The notes below the pieces were generated by a model. It made no database searches, had not been told where the DNA came from, and saw only the letters and a program-made list of their open reading frames with translations. From contig NZ_OZ246016.1 of the NCBI RefSeq assembly GCF_965230735.1, forward strand, positions 2,604,001-2,668,000: 64,000 bases of DNA, given 5' to 3'. The DNA is from Motiliproteus sp965230735 (GTDB taxonomy: Bacteria > Pseudomonadota > Gammaproteobacteria > Pseudomonadales > Balneatricaceae). Position numbers and translations under genes: made by a program. The first letter of the stretch is position 1, and every line of letters starts with the position of its first letter. Positions 18,544 through 28,202 of the stretch are shown one piece after another.

Positions 18544-18732
18544 TTAGCGGGGGGCAATAACGATCGCCAAGGCGCAGATAATCACCAAAACGATAAAGTA
18601 CTTGGCAAAATTTTTGCGGAAGTTGCTCGGCCCCTCTTTGGCCAGAACGCCGCAGGAAGGGCAGGACTCGCGGCTTATCGGATACTGGCATTGGCAATTT
18701 GAGCAGGTCCGGGTCTGTTCGGTCTGGGTCAA
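18544..18732 (-). CDS. Small zinc-ribbon membrane protein
   Basis: 62-aa protein with two CxxC knuckles, CSNC at residues 10-13 and CPSC at 25-28, followed by a C-terminal hydrophobic segment (YFIVLVIICALAIVIAP) of about 17 residues. It is therefore a small membrane protein with a cytoplasmic or exposed zinc ribbon. Function unknown. It lies upstream of the eCIS operon on the same strand with 260 bp between, so it need not be co-transcribed. Confidence 0.6.
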   Translation of the reverse strand: MTQTEQTRTCSNCQCQYPISRESCPSCGVLAKEGPSNFRKNFAKYFIVLVIICALAIVIAPR

Positions 18733-18972
18733 TTTGTGGTCTCCGTTTTGAACCCCTGGAAAGATTCGCTCAGTTTAACAATCCCCGTGGAGTACAGGCT
18801 TGATCAAGGCTAAGCGACGATCATTATTCTGCACCGTTTGAACGGCCGTGTGTTCAACTTACCTGGCGAATAAATTTCGCCATCCAGTAAATCCTAGCGT
18901 TTTAGTCTGCTATTTTATTAGCAGCCGCTAACAAAGCGGCAGCGCAATCCATTTTTCTCAAAGGAGTCGACC

Positions 18973-19668
18973 TTGAGACAGGGGTTTCTGGTTTCGGTTC
19001 TGATGCTGGGGTGGCTAACGGCTTCGTCGGTCCATGGCGAAGAGGTGTGGAAAATTGCTTCGTTAAATTGGGAACCGTATTCCAGCGCGCGGATGACTAC
19101 CCAGGGGAATGCGATTCAAAAGCTACGCACGTTACTGAAGCAGCAAAACATTACCTTGCAGGTCGATTTCTATCCTTGGGCGAGGGCCAAGCGGATCGCG
19201 CAGGAGGCGGAGTATGTCGGCTATTTTCCCGCGTGGCCGGAGGAGGTCGGTGACGGCTTCGTCGCCTCGCCGGTTATCGACTGGTCCTGGATAGCGGTAT
19301 TGAAGCAAGCCGGTAGAGACGTTAACTTTCAACAGCTTGACCAGCTATTTGAAAGTTATAAAGTAGGCTTGGTGAGTACCTATGTGTGCCCGGATGCGAT
19401 CACGCGATCGGCACTCAGCTCTTCGGGCAATGTTGTCTATGCGCCCAACGAAGCGTCGCTGCTAAAGATGCTGGTGGCCGGACGGCAGGACTGCGCTGTT
19501 ACCGATCCCAATGTGATGATGTATCTATCGGAACGTGATGGCATCGGCCAGATTGAGACGGTCAGGACATTGTTCAAAAAGGAATTGGTTCTGGCCATGC
19601 GAGCATCGGCAGATAACCAGCACCGAATCGAACGACTCAAGTCGCTACTGCAAGATCCGGCTTTATAA
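18973..19668 (+). CDS. Periplasmic solute-binding protein (SBP_bac_3-like), orphan
   Basis: 231-aa protein with a signal peptide (hydrophobic FLVSVLMLGWLTASSVHG, cleavage near residue 22) and the fold pattern of short amino-acid-type binding proteins: IASLNWEPYSS at the start of the mature chain, FYPWARAKRIAQ, and a VGLVSTYVC hinge. No ABC permease or ATPase gene adjoins it, as is common for this short subgroup in marine gammaproteobacteria. The start is a TTG at 18973 with AAGGAG 7 bp upstream; no ATG fits. Ligand unknown. Confidence 0.72.
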   Translation: MRQGFLVSVLMLGWLTASSVHGEEVWKIASLNWEPYSSARMTTQGNAIQKLRTLLKQQNITLQVDFYPWARAKRIAQEAEYVGYFPAWPEEVGDGFVASPVIDWSWIAVLKQAGRDVNFQQLDQLFESYKVGLVSTYVCPDAITRSALSSSGNVVYAPNEASLLKMLVAGRQDCAVTDPNVMMYLSERDGIGQIETVRTLFKKELVLAMRASADNQHRIERLKSLLQDPAL

Positions 19669-19804
19669 TTTCTTCCCTTCGACGCTACAGGGGCGAATCC
19701 CGCCCTTGGCCCGAACATTTGTTTGAACTGGCGCTGTCAGGCTGGTGCGCAAGACACTAGGGTAAGACCAGATTCGGGCCCTGACTAAGAGATGGATTGC
19801 ATTG

Positions 19805-20650
19805 ATGAAAACCTGGTGGGTAGCGCTGCTACGTGGTTTCGGCCAGCTGTTGTTTATGCCCCACGCTGGGGCCGGTGCCCTGGTGCTGCTGGGAATTCTG
19901 ATTAATTCGCCGTTGATGTTGGCTGGCGCACTCGTCGGTGGGATCGGAGCGACGCTGGCCGGGCGATGGACGATGCCGGTCAACGAGTTCAATCAGGGCT
20001 TGTCCGGTTTCAATGGCGTGCTGCTGGGGTTGGCGGCAACCCTGTTGATGCAGCCCAGCCTGCTGCTGTGGTGTCTGGTGTTTTTCGGTGGTGCAGTGAC
20101 AGCCTGGTGTTTCAACTGGGGGATGCGTCGCCATTGGCAGCTGCTAACGGCGCCCTATATCGGTCTGATGCTGTTGATCTGGGTGGCATTGCCCAACTTG
20201 CCGGCAGCCGATGGCGGTTGGCAGCTGCATTGGTCTGATGGCTACGTTATCTCCGGCGTGCTCACTGGTGTCGGGCAAATGGGCTTTCAGGGTAGCCTGG
20301 TGTCGGCGCTCTGTATGCTTACCGGATTGTGGCTGGGGGGAGGCTGGCGTGCGGTCTTCTGGGCGCTGTTGGGCAGCCTGATCGGTGCATTGTCAGGCTA
20401 TGCGGTTGGTACCCAGCAGTTTGCGCTGGCGATCGGGCTTGCCGGCTATAACAGCGCCTTGATCGCCGTGGCGCTGGGTATCGTTTCCGGGCATCACTGG
20501 CGCAGTTGGCAGCTCTGGTTGGGAATCAGTGCGGCAACCGCGCTGGCGCTGACAGGACTGAAGATGGCGCTGTTCCCCATACTAACGCTGCCTTTCGTGC
20601 TGGCCATGTGGCTGGTAATCGGTGTGGAGCGGTTGAAGCTTAAGGCCTAA
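19805..20650 (+). CDS. Urea transporter family protein
   Basis: 281-aa integral membrane protein, almost entirely hydrophobic, about ten membrane segments. The pattern GQLLFMPHAGAGALVLLGIL followed by the duplicated LSGFNGVLLGLA motif and a later second-repeat region (IGLAGYNSALIAVALG) matches the bacterial urea transporter (UT) family, which conducts urea passively. Start set at the ATG at 19805; a TTG one codon earlier is possible. No urease or amidolyase genes adjoin it; the only urea-producing enzyme in the window is the agmatinase at 42339-43289. Confidence 0.72.
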   Translation: MKTWWVALLRGFGQLLFMPHAGAGALVLLGILINSPLMLAGALVGGIGATLAGRWTMPVNEFNQGLSGFNGVLLGLAATLLMQPSLLLWCLVFFGGAVTAWCFNWGMRRHWQLLTAPYIGLMLLIWVALPNLPAADGGWQLHWSDGYVISGVLTGVGQMGFQGSLVSALCMLTGLWLGGGWRAVFWALLGSLIGALSGYAVGTQQFALAIGLAGYNSALIAVALGIVSGHHWRSWQLWLGISAATALALTGLKMALFPILTLPFVLAMWLVIGVERLKLKA

Positions 20651-20727
20651 TAAGATCTATGAAAAAACCCGGGATTTAGTGCCCGAGCCGGTAAACAATG
20701 AGCCGGGGACTGCCGGTAGGATTGAGG

Positions 20728-21105
20728 TTATTTAGGCCAGCGACCGCTTTGCTTTAGCCGACGGTTGACACTGTAGTGGTAGCCACGCGCCAGTAGAGGG
20801 CGGATCACCGGCAGACCGATCAACCAGGCCAGCGGTTTTAACCAGATAACCCGCCTCATCAGCACGATATAAGCATCCAGCTCAGAAAGTACCTGGCCGT
20901 CGGCAGTCATGATATGAAGCTCAGCCAGTGCCTTTTGAGGATCAATCCCTAGCTGTTCGACCTCGGCATCTCGATCCGTAATATCAAACCACAGAACTTC
21001 TCCAGGCTTATCAGCCGCCATTTTTTCATAGTTGCAGCGATCTTTAACGCATCTTGGACAGGCGCCATCGTAAAAGACGGTGATTTTTGTGTCTGACGCA
21101 TTCAC
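20728..21105 (-). CDS. DCC-family thiol-disulfide oxidoreductase-like protein (DUF393)
   Basis: Short protein with the family signature VFYDGACPRCVKD near the N-terminus, where the CxxC pair resembles thioredoxin-type active sites, and a C-terminal helical part (WLIGLPVIRPLLARGYHYSVNRR) typical of DUF393. The start is taken as the GTG at 21105 because AGGTGG lies 6 bp upstream; an ATG at 21126 lacks a site. Substrates of this family are not established. Confidence 0.75.
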   Translation of the reverse strand: MNASDTKITVFYDGACPRCVKDRCNYEKMAADKPGEVLWFDITDRDAEVEQLGIDPQKALAELHIMTADGQVLSELDAYIVLMRRVIWLKPLAWLIGLPVIRPLLARGYHYSVNRRLKQSGRWPK

Positions 21106-21318
21106 TGGAAACCACCTCGCTCTCATTCGGGCAGACGAGGCTGGAACACCGAATGAGAACTTCTAGCTTTTCCTGAGAGAGGGCTAAATCTGGCCGATGC
21201 ACAACTTAGTGTCGGATGTTTTTAGCTTAGTTTTTGTGGTCGATTTTGGCCATCTGCAGCGAATTGAGGCGAGACTTACCTTCTGGTTAAGTCAGGGAAT
21301 GCACTGTAACCCGGACGA

Positions 21319-21342
21319 TAAAAATGCCCGCCGAGGCGGGCA
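21319..21342 (-). terminator. Rho-independent terminator of the acyl-CoA synthetase gene
   Basis: Read on the minus strand: TGCCCGCC stem, tight loop, GGCGGGCA, then a run of T. It lies just after the stop codon of the minus-strand gene at 21350. Confidence 0.75.
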
Positions 21343-21349
21343 CGGAAGG

Positions 21350-22987
21350 TTAAACAAGCTGGGCGCGAATCCGTTTCTTGTCGATTTTGCCGACACTGGT
21401 CTTTGGAATATCATCGACCAGATCGATGGTTTCCGGGATCGCCCATTTGTTGATTTGGCCGCTCTCAACAAACTGCTCCAGGTGGAGTCTGATCATTTCC
21501 ACTTCAAGGTCGCCGTTTTGGCTGACGATCAGCGCATGCGGGCGCTCCCCCCAGCGTTGATCCGGCACACCAACGACCGCAACGCTGGCCACCTGAGGAT
21601 GGCGACTGATCAGACTCTCCAGCTCCAAGGACGAGATCCATTCGCCGCCGGTCTTGATCACATCTTTAATCCGGTCCCGAATCTCGACATATCCGTCGCC
21701 GGAAATGGTGGCGACATCGCCGGTGTGAAGCCAGCCGCCGGACCATAGCTCGTCGCCCTTGCCTGGTTCGTGGAGGTAGCTCTGGGTTAGCCAGGGCGCT
21801 CGGACAACGACCTCGCCCGATGCAGTGCCGTCCTGTGGTAGCGGTTTGCCCGTAGGGTCCCAGATCTGCATATCGACCAGGTTTGTTGGTACGCCCGCTT
21901 TGACACGGTAGGCGATCTGCTGCTGCTCGGTTTGTTGGCTGATGCGGCGGTCGATACGGGTTACGCTCAGTAAGGGGCAGGTCTCCGACATGCCGTAGCC
22001 GGTGTAAGTCTGGATACCCAGTTCGGCCGCTTTGTTGGCCAGCCCAGGGGTCAAGGGGCTGCCGCCGATCAGCGCCTTCCAGTTGGAAAAATCGGTATTG
22101 TTGGCTTCGTCGCTACTTAACAGCATCTGGAAAATCGTCGGTACGCAGTGGGAGAAGGTCACACCCTCTTCACGAATCAACCGCACCAGTTCGTCAGGCA
22201 CGTAGCGACCCGGATAGACCTGCTGCAGGCCCAGCATGGTGGCGACATAGGGCATCCCCCAGGCATGGACATGGAACATCGGTGTTATCGGCATGTACAC
22301 GCAATCGCTGCCCATCAAGGGTTTGAGGTCGGCATTGGCCAGGGCGCCCACCATATTGAGCGTATGCAGTACAAGCTGGCGATGGCTGAAATAGACCCCC
22401 TTGGGATTGCCGGTGGTACCGGTGGTGTAGAAGGTGGTAGCAACGGAGTTTTCGTCAAAATCAGGGAAGTCAAAATGGGTGTCGGCTTGAGCCAACAGCG
22501 CCTCATACTCGCCGGCGTGTGGCAGGGCAGAGGTTGGTTGCTTGTCGTGGTCGCTTAACAGGACATAGTTTTTGACCGTGCTGAGCTGCCCCTGAACACT
22601 CTCGACCAAGGATAGAAAGTCCTCATGCACCAGCACCAGATCATCTTCGGCGTGATTCATGGTGTACAGCAGCTGCTCCGGTGACAGGCGGATGTTTACC
22701 GTATGCAGCACAGCCCCGATCATCGGCACGGCAAAGAAACATTCCAGATAGCGGTGACTGTCCCAGTCCAGCACCGCGACAGTATCACCGGGGCCGATAC
22801 CCAGGTCACTCAGAGCATTGGCAAGGCGGCAGACCCGTTCGTTGAATTCCCGATAGCTGAAGCGTTGCTCGCCACGGTACACAATGGTGTTTTCCTGTTC
22901 GTAGCGCTGTGCCGAGGTTAGCAGGCGCTTGATCAGCAGCGGGTAGGCGTAGGCCTCGTCACTGGCGGGCAGAATTTTAGTCTTCAT
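21350..22987 (-). CDS. Medium/long-chain acyl-CoA synthetase (AMP-forming)
   Basis: 545-aa ANL-superfamily ligase that activates a carboxylic acid to its CoA thioester via an acyl-adenylate. The P-loop TTGTTGNPKGV is at about residues 190-200. Further motifs are TGYGMSETCP, the hinge-region GWLHTGDVA and the C-terminal lysine motif PKTSVGKIDKK. Overall it resembles the AlkK/medium-chain fatty acyl-CoA ligase subgroup. It is divergent from an AraC-type regulator 240 bp away, which may control it. The exact chain length cannot be told from sequence. Confidence 0.88.
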   Translation of the reverse strand: MKTKILPASDEAYAYPLLIKRLLTSAQRYEQENTIVYRGEQRFSYREFNERVCRLANALSDLGIGPGDTVAVLDWDSHRYLECFFAVPMIGAVLHTVNIRLSPEQLLYTMNHAEDDLVLVHEDFLSLVESVQGQLSTVKNYVLLSDHDKQPTSALPHAGEYEALLAQADTHFDFPDFDENSVATTFYTTGTTGNPKGVYFSHRQLVLHTLNMVGALANADLKPLMGSDCVYMPITPMFHVHAWGMPYVATMLGLQQVYPGRYVPDELVRLIREEGVTFSHCVPTIFQMLLSSDEANNTDFSNWKALIGGSPLTPGLANKAAELGIQTYTGYGMSETCPLLSVTRIDRRISQQTEQQQIAYRVKAGVPTNLVDMQIWDPTGKPLPQDGTASGEVVVRAPWLTQSYLHEPGKGDELWSGGWLHTGDVATISGDGYVEIRDRIKDVIKTGGEWISSLELESLISRHPQVASVAVVGVPDQRWGERPHALIVSQNGDLEVEMIRLHLEQFVESGQINKWAIPETIDLVDDIPKTSVGKIDKKRIRAQLV

Positions 22988-23227
22988 AGCGTGTGGCCTC
23001 TAAGGCGTTGTTATTAGAGATGCGTCTGGGGGTACAGCGCAGAATGCAGGCCCAGGTCAACGGGTCGATGAACTTCATCGCCGCGTTCCATCTAGCATGC
23101 AAAACGCCTCGGGGGGCCGCAATCCCAGCATCCGTTGATGATATGAAGTTGGCGTATCGGGATTAGACTCTAGGGAAAAAATCGATAACCTGAGAAAATC
23201 ATCAGTAACTGAACAGGGGATGTGCGT

Positions 23228-24250
23228 ATGGCAACGGTAGCGACCACGCTTGGCGGATGGGTGCTAGCCATTGCGCGCGCTTTGGAAAGTTACGGCATAG
23301 ACCCGGAGCCGGTATGCCGCGTGGCTGATATCGATCTAGACGCAGCCTGGGACCCCAATGCCCGATTTGAAGTGGTGAAAACAACCCGCTTGTTTCAACT
23401 GGGCGCCGAAGTGTCTGAAGACCCATGTTTTGGTTTGACGGTAGGTCGAATGATGCGGCCGACTTCCTGGCATGCGCTAGGTTTTTCACTGTGGGCCAGC
23501 CAGGACTTAACCCAGGCATTGGAACGGGTAAATCGATTCACCAAGATCTTTACCAACAGTGCCTATACCGGGCTGGATTTTGAGCCGGATCGACTTAAAT
23601 TTTGGGGTCGCAGCTATCCTGCTTACCAACCGGTGCTGACTAACTATCAATACGAAGCGTTCCTGGCGACGATTATGTTGACCTGCCGCCACCTTTATCC
23701 GCAGCACTTTCAGCCGTTGAGGGTCGGGCTACCGAGGCACGAAGCTCTGGCTGACATGAGTAGTTTCGAGCGGATGTTCAAGTGCCCGGTGCTGTTGAAT
23801 CAGGACCGGGTCTGGATGGAGATCGATCTGGAAACCGCGACCCAGCGGCTGCCTACCGCCAATCCCGAACTGGCCCAGAAGAATGACCAGATCTGTCTTG
23901 AGTACATCTCGCGCTTCGACCGCTCCGACGTTCAGAGTCAGGTTTACTATCGCCTGTTGGAAGACCTCAGCGATGGCGAGCCCCAGATGGAAACGATGGC
24001 CGAGAAGCTGAATGTCAGCGTGCGAACTTTGCAGCGCAAACTCAGAGAGCAGGGGGCCAGCTACAAACAGCTTGTGGATGATGTGCGCAGGGACCTGGCG
24101 ATGCAGTATATGGAGCAATCCCATATGCCGATCGCTGAGGTAAGCTACCGTCTGGGCTTCGCCCATGTCGGCAACTTCTCCCGTGCATTTAAACGCTGGA
24201 GTGGAGACTCGCCCGCGGAATGGCGTGAGCGGCACGAAACGCTGGGTTAA
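23228..24250 (+). CDS. AraC-family transcriptional regulator (Arabinose_bd type)
   Basis: 340-aa regulator with the long N-terminal ligand-sensing domain found in OruR/ArgR-like AraC proteins and a C-terminal double HTH (from about residue 235; landmarks NVSVRTLQRKLREQG and a later second helix pair VSYRLGFAHVGNFSRAFKRW). It faces away from the acyl-CoA synthetase gene, and this arrangement suggests that it controls that gene in response to a fatty-acid-type or related ligand. Start at ATG 23228 with a GGGGA site; a GTG two codons upstream is possible. Confidence 0.85.
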   Translation: MATVATTLGGWVLAIARALESYGIDPEPVCRVADIDLDAAWDPNARFEVVKTTRLFQLGAEVSEDPCFGLTVGRMMRPTSWHALGFSLWASQDLTQALERVNRFTKIFTNSAYTGLDFEPDRLKFWGRSYPAYQPVLTNYQYEAFLATIMLTCRHLYPQHFQPLRVGLPRHEALADMSSFERMFKCPVLLNQDRVWMEIDLETATQRLPTANPELAQKNDQICLEYISRFDRSDVQSQVYYRLLEDLSDGEPQMETMAEKLNVSVRTLQRKLREQGASYKQLVDDVRRDLAMQYMEQSHMPIAEVSYRLGFAHVGNFSRAFKRWSGDSPAEWRERHETLG

Positions 24251-24328
24251 CGCTGTGTATCGTGCAGTGACAAAGCAACAGAAGTAGAAACCTTCGGGTT
24301 ACGACTTGAGATCAGCAGAGGAGGAGGG

Positions 24329-24499
24329 TTAGCTGAGCTTTTCTTCTAAGATACGCAACTGTTCTTGCAGCCGCTCAAGCTTGTGATCAGCCTCCTGCGC
24401 TAACGCCCGCGTGTTGGCAACCACTATATTCAGCTCTTCAGCAATGACGTGCTTTGAGGCAGCGCGCTCCTGCATATCTTCATAGGTGACGTGTTTCAT
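24329..24499 (-). CDS. Small coiled-coil protein (56 aa)
   Basis: Open frame of 56 codons read from the sequence, starting MKHVTYEDMQERAA, with AGGTGAG upstream of the ATG at 24499. It is highly charged and helical; the C-terminal half (HKLERLQEQLRILEEKL) is a clear heptad coiled coil. It lies between the AraC regulator and fumC, and lacks any recognisable domain. Probably a real small protein because of the good ribosome-binding site and codon pattern. Confidence 0.5.
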   Translation of the reverse strand: MKHVTYEDMQERAASKHVIAEELNIVVANTRALAQEADHKLERLQEQLRILEEKLS

Positions 24500-24577
24500 G
24501 GCTCACCTCTCTTATGGAACAACAACCTTAGTATATACCCAGTGTTTCTGTCGGGCATTATTGCTCTCATATTGACG

Positions 24578-25966
24578 TTAAGAGTCGGTCTCTTTCCCGG
24601 TCAAACGCTTCGGGTCGAGTAGATGTTTGAGTTCTGCTTCATCCATCCCGGTGACCTCCAAAGCCACTTCAAGCAGCGGCCGTTTCTCGGCGTAGGCTTG
24701 TTTGGCGATGGCCGCGCCCTGCTCGTAGCCAATGACTCGATTGAGGGCAGTCACCAGAATCGGATTGTTCGCCAGCACCTGCTCGATCCGTTCGCTGTTG
24801 ACCACAAATCCTTTGATCGCCTTATTAGCCAATAGCACCGCGCTGTTGGTCAGCAGCTCCAGGCTCTGTATCAGGTTATGCGCCACTAACGGCAACATCA
24901 CATTGAGCTGAAAGTTACCTGACTGACCTGCCATGGTGATGCAGCTGTCGTTGCCGATCACCTGGGTGCAGGACATCGCGACGGCTTCGGGAATCACCGG
25001 ATTGACCTTCCCCGGCATGATGCTGCTACCCGGCTGTAACGCCGGCAGGCGCAGATCTGACAATCCCGCCAACGGCCCGCTGTTGGCCCAGCGCAGGTCA
25101 TTGCAGATCTTGATCAAGGCCACCGCCAAGGTCTTTAACTGGCCGCTCAGCTCGACCGCTGTATCCTGACAGCTAAGGGCCTCAAAATGATTGTCTGCCG
25201 GCTGCAGCGCCAAGCCGGTTTGTTGAGACAGTTCGGCACAGACCCGTTCAGCGAAGCCGTCCGGCGCGTTGATGCCGGTTCCCACCGCGGTTCCGCCAAT
25301 GGCCAACCGGTGGAGTCGCGGTTGTACCGACTCCAAGCGATGCTGGGCCTGTCTGATCTGGGTTAACCAGCCGCTTAGCTCCTGGTCGAAGGTGACAGGC
25401 ATCGCATCCATCAGATGGGTACGGCCGGTTTTGGTCACGCCTTCAAGCTCAATCGTTCGGTTTTCGATTACCCGAGCCAGGTGATCCAGCGCCGGAAGCA
25501 GCCGGTCGTTTAACAGCAAAGCCGCACTAAGATGGATACAGGTTGGGATCACGTCATTGGAACTCTGGCTCATGTTGACCTGATCATTGGGGTGCACCGG
25601 ATGATGAACCAGCTCTGTCGCCAATGCAGCAATCACTTCGTTGGCGTTCATGTTGCTGCTGGTGCCGGAACCGGTCTGGAACACATCGACCGGGAAGTGG
25701 TTGTCGTACGTTCCCCGACTGACAGCCTCTGCCGCCTCGCTGATTGCTTGTGCAAGCTTAGGCTCTAATAAGCCCAGTTCCGCGTTAGCCAAGGCACAGG
25801 CAGCCTTGACCAGTCCCAACGCTCGAATAAACGCCCGCGACATACAGATCCCACTGATCGGGAAATTATCGACCGCCCGTTGTGTTTGGGCGCCATAGAG
25901 CGCGTGGGTCGGCACCTGCACCTCACCCATGCTGTCGGTTTCGGTTCTAAAGCGGCTATCGACCAT
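24578..25966 (-). CDS. fumC: Fumarate hydratase, class II
   Basis: 462-aa oxygen-stable fumarase that interconverts fumarate and malate in the TCA cycle, cytoplasmic homotetramer. The fumarase/aspartase signature GSSIMPGKVNPV is present (residues about 314-325), as are the catalytic TGRTHLMDA motif (His) and the GSGTSSNMNANEV segment. GIN(A)PDGFAE in place of the usual GLNT/GxxxxP loop is within the FumC range rather than AspA. Monocistronic: flanked by a small gene and by the recombinase region. Confidence 0.92.
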   Translation of the reverse strand: MVDSRFRTETDSMGEVQVPTHALYGAQTQRAVDNFPISGICMSRAFIRALGLVKAACALANAELGLLEPKLAQAISEAAEAVSRGTYDNHFPVDVFQTGSGTSSNMNANEVIAALATELVHHPVHPNDQVNMSQSSNDVIPTCIHLSAALLLNDRLLPALDHLARVIENRTIELEGVTKTGRTHLMDAMPVTFDQELSGWLTQIRQAQHRLESVQPRLHRLAIGGTAVGTGINAPDGFAERVCAELSQQTGLALQPADNHFEALSCQDTAVELSGQLKTLAVALIKICNDLRWANSGPLAGLSDLRLPALQPGSSIMPGKVNPVIPEAVAMSCTQVIGNDSCITMAGQSGNFQLNVMLPLVAHNLIQSLELLTNSAVLLANKAIKGFVVNSERIEQVLANNPILVTALNRVIGYEQGAAIAKQAYAEKRPLLEVALEVTGMDEAELKHLLDPKRLTGKETDS

Positions 25967-26205
25967 AGCTGATCTCAGGTTTATATCGAGCGTCGTCCAT
26001 TGCCCGTGGTTGCCGGTGCGAAAGAGCCGGCCCCAGACGAACGGTCTATCTACAGTTTAGTTGTTGGGGGAGGGCTGCAGCGGGTCTTAGTGAATTGCAC
26101 GGGCTGGCATAAATACCACAAGAAAAGCTAATTAGCTCCTTCAGCTCCTGTCTATAAGTAATTGATAATGCAAACAAATGATCCCTGGATACTAGTAAGA
26201 ATCGA

Positions 26206-27432
26206 TTATACATCTTGGTCTTTAGCACTCGATGCCCGCTCCATATTGTCGGAATCCACGTAAAGCTCGTCGGTGGTTCTGATGCTCCCGTGACCCAAGT
26301 CGGCCTGTACGTGAGCAAGCTCACGGCCAGCTGCAACTTCCATCGATGCGCCGGTATGTCTCAACCAGTGGGTTGTGGCCGCTCTTAGCTCCGAGGCCTC
26401 GACTTCGAAACCATCTTTCAATAACGAGTCACAGCTTTCGGTGAAGGCGCATTCGACGATGTTGCGTAGCTGGCGGCTACCAATGCCCCGGTTACGGACC
26501 CTGGATTCGATTACCGGTTCTGATGAGTCTTTAGAGGGAAGGGGGGTTAAGCCTCTGTGTGCCCGATAGCGTTTTAGAAACTGCAGGTATTCGTTGGAGA
26601 TGGATACATCCCTTTCTTTAGAACCTTTACCGAAAGTGCGGTACCACCAGTTACCTTCATGATCACGGTGGTAGTGGGACATTATTGGTAGCCAGTTTGG
26701 GCGTTCGGCCAGTTCCGATATGCGCAGCTTTAGAGACTTTAAGGTGGCTATTACGAACAGGGTTCTCTCGTGCTGAGGATCTGTATCAGCCATGGCGATA
26801 GCGGTGTTTAGCAGATATTCCCACTGCAGCTCGGATAGTCTCTTGGCGGTATTGATGCCGGTTTCCTGGCGCAGATAGGGGCAGTTTTTCTTAACGATAG
26901 GTATGTGATTGCCTGGAGCGTAGTCCTCAGCCATCAGGTAATTAAAGTAGACGCTAAGGTTGGAGAAAAGGCCCTGCCAGGATTTGGTGTTCAAGCGGCC
27001 TTTGCCGGCACCTGCGACACGGAAGGGGCGCCAGCGTTGATTGGGTTCGCGCGCACCGTTAACTGTAAGGAAACGCCTTTCAGTGTTATCGGCTTGCCAG
27101 ATGGGGTCTGGCTTGGCGACAAAATCGGTATATTCCTCAAGGTCGCGTCTGCGTAGCTCGACGATGGATTTACGTTTAATCAGCCAAGACCACAGCAGCA
27201 GCCGTTCTGCATCCCCTCGAAACTTGTCGTAGGTATCCTGGCTTTTCTTGCTGTAACTGGTGAGGAAGTCCTTGGTGTAGCGATAGTCATCAAGCACGCA
27301 TTGAACATCCAGGCCCAGAACAAAGGTTTCAACGGCGGGGCATTGATCGGCAAATACTGCGTTACGGGGAATCTGGTTGAAGAACTTAGCAGAATCGAAC
27401 AGCGGCATACCAGGGAAGGATTTATGCGTCAC
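26206..27432 (-). CDS. Tyrosine recombinase/integrase
   Basis: 408-aa site-specific recombinase. Catalytic residues are visible: Arg in LKLRISELAE (about residue 228), Lys in FGKGSKERDV, the box II HWLRHTG, the later GHGS histidine and the nucleophile region ELYV. An N-terminal SAM-like domain (residues about 60-190) precedes it. The start is a GTG at 27432; an ATG at 27408 is an alternative. It is not XerC/XerD-length and has no excisionase partner. It lies 770 bp from the dif-integrated satellite copies but is transcribed away from them. Whether it belongs to a decayed element is open. Confidence 0.85.
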   Translation of the reverse strand: MTHKSFPGMPLFDSAKFFNQIPRNAVFADQCPAVETFVLGLDVQCVLDDYRYTKDFLTSYSKKSQDTYDKFRGDAERLLLWSWLIKRKSIVELRRRDLEEYTDFVAKPDPIWQADNTERRFLTVNGAREPNQRWRPFRVAGAGKGRLNTKSWQGLFSNLSVYFNYLMAEDYAPGNHIPIVKKNCPYLRQETGINTAKRLSELQWEYLLNTAIAMADTDPQHERTLFVIATLKSLKLRISELAERPNWLPIMSHYHRDHEGNWWYRTFGKGSKERDVSISNEYLQFLKRYRAHRGLTPLPSKDSSEPVIESRVRNRGIGSRQLRNIVECAFTESCDSLLKDGFEVEASELRAATTHWLRHTGASMEVAAGRELAHVQADLGHGSIRTTDELYVDSDNMERASSAKDQDV

Positions 27433-28202
27433 GTAGAGAGCCTTAGCCAGTAGTAGATGATATTGGCCGAGTATAAGATTCGAGCCTATTGGTTACCAGT
27501 AGTGTCTACTACTGGAAATTCGATAAATATAACAAATCTAGAAAAGCCTTACCTAATAAGCTCTATTTCATTGAAAATAAAGCAGACTTCCTATGCGTAC
27601 ATTCATCGCACACATACGGCCTACCGACACAGTGGACACTGCAAGCCGCCTAAATTGAACTCACTCTAGGATCAATGCTGCAGTAATCCGTACCGTGAAG
27701 CCTCATGGCATGCAGGCATAACACCTTCGCTAATCCCGCACTTCCGTACGGACGCTGGAGCCATGATGCACAACACAAGTAGGTGCGCTACCTGAATCAG
27801 CAACCAGGCTCGCCACAGTGAATTCCGCAAGCCTAACCCTCAAGAACCTTCACAGATTTCACGTAGCGTCGCCGCCATTATCGGCAACAGGGTGATCGAG
27901 AGTCTCGCTGAAGATCTACTCAGCATTTCAGCATTTTCGGAGGAATGGCACATCCTATTGGGTCACCCGAGAGTCCAAGGGCGACTTCAATAAAGCGCGG
28001 TGACAAACCTGGCAATGCCGACAAAATCAGATGCCATACGGCTCAATACGAACGCTAGTCGACGAGCGGGATATCTGTATGAACTCACAATCGATACTTT
28101 GAATGCCTTGTCTGGATTAAGGGTGGTTTGAGTTGTTGGATTGAATGTTTCCCAAATAGGGCTCTTGCTACAACCACTAGGCCCCGACCTTTTCTATATC
28201 TA
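27433..28202. other. Gene-free stretch left of the satellite array
   Basis: About 770 bp with no convincing gene on either strand. It holds a near-palindrome at 27493-27518. In its last about 45 bp (28158-28202) it resembles the right end of the satellite unit: CTACAACC, GGCCCCGACCTT and CTATATCT parallel the unit's CCACAACC, GGCCCCAACCTT and CCATATAC, before the shared ACTTCGCATAA. This suggests that the left flank is a remnant of an earlier, related insertion or shares ancestry with the attachment site. The rest is unassigned. Confidence 0.5.
27493..27518. repeat. Near-palindrome with 6-bp spacer by the recombinase gene
   Basis: TTACCAGTAG, spacer TGTCTA, CTACTGGAAA: arms match at 9 of 10 positions. 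It lies 61 bp upstream of the recombinase start. Arms of about 10 bp around 6 bp are what a tyrosine recombinase core site looks like; a repressor site is the alternative. Confidence 0.35.

Noticed and set aside
27661..28080. Integron-type attC site or gene remnant in the gene-free stretch
   Set aside because: No RYYYAAC/GTTRRRY pair and no IntI signature in the neighbouring recombinase; no translated similarity recognised.
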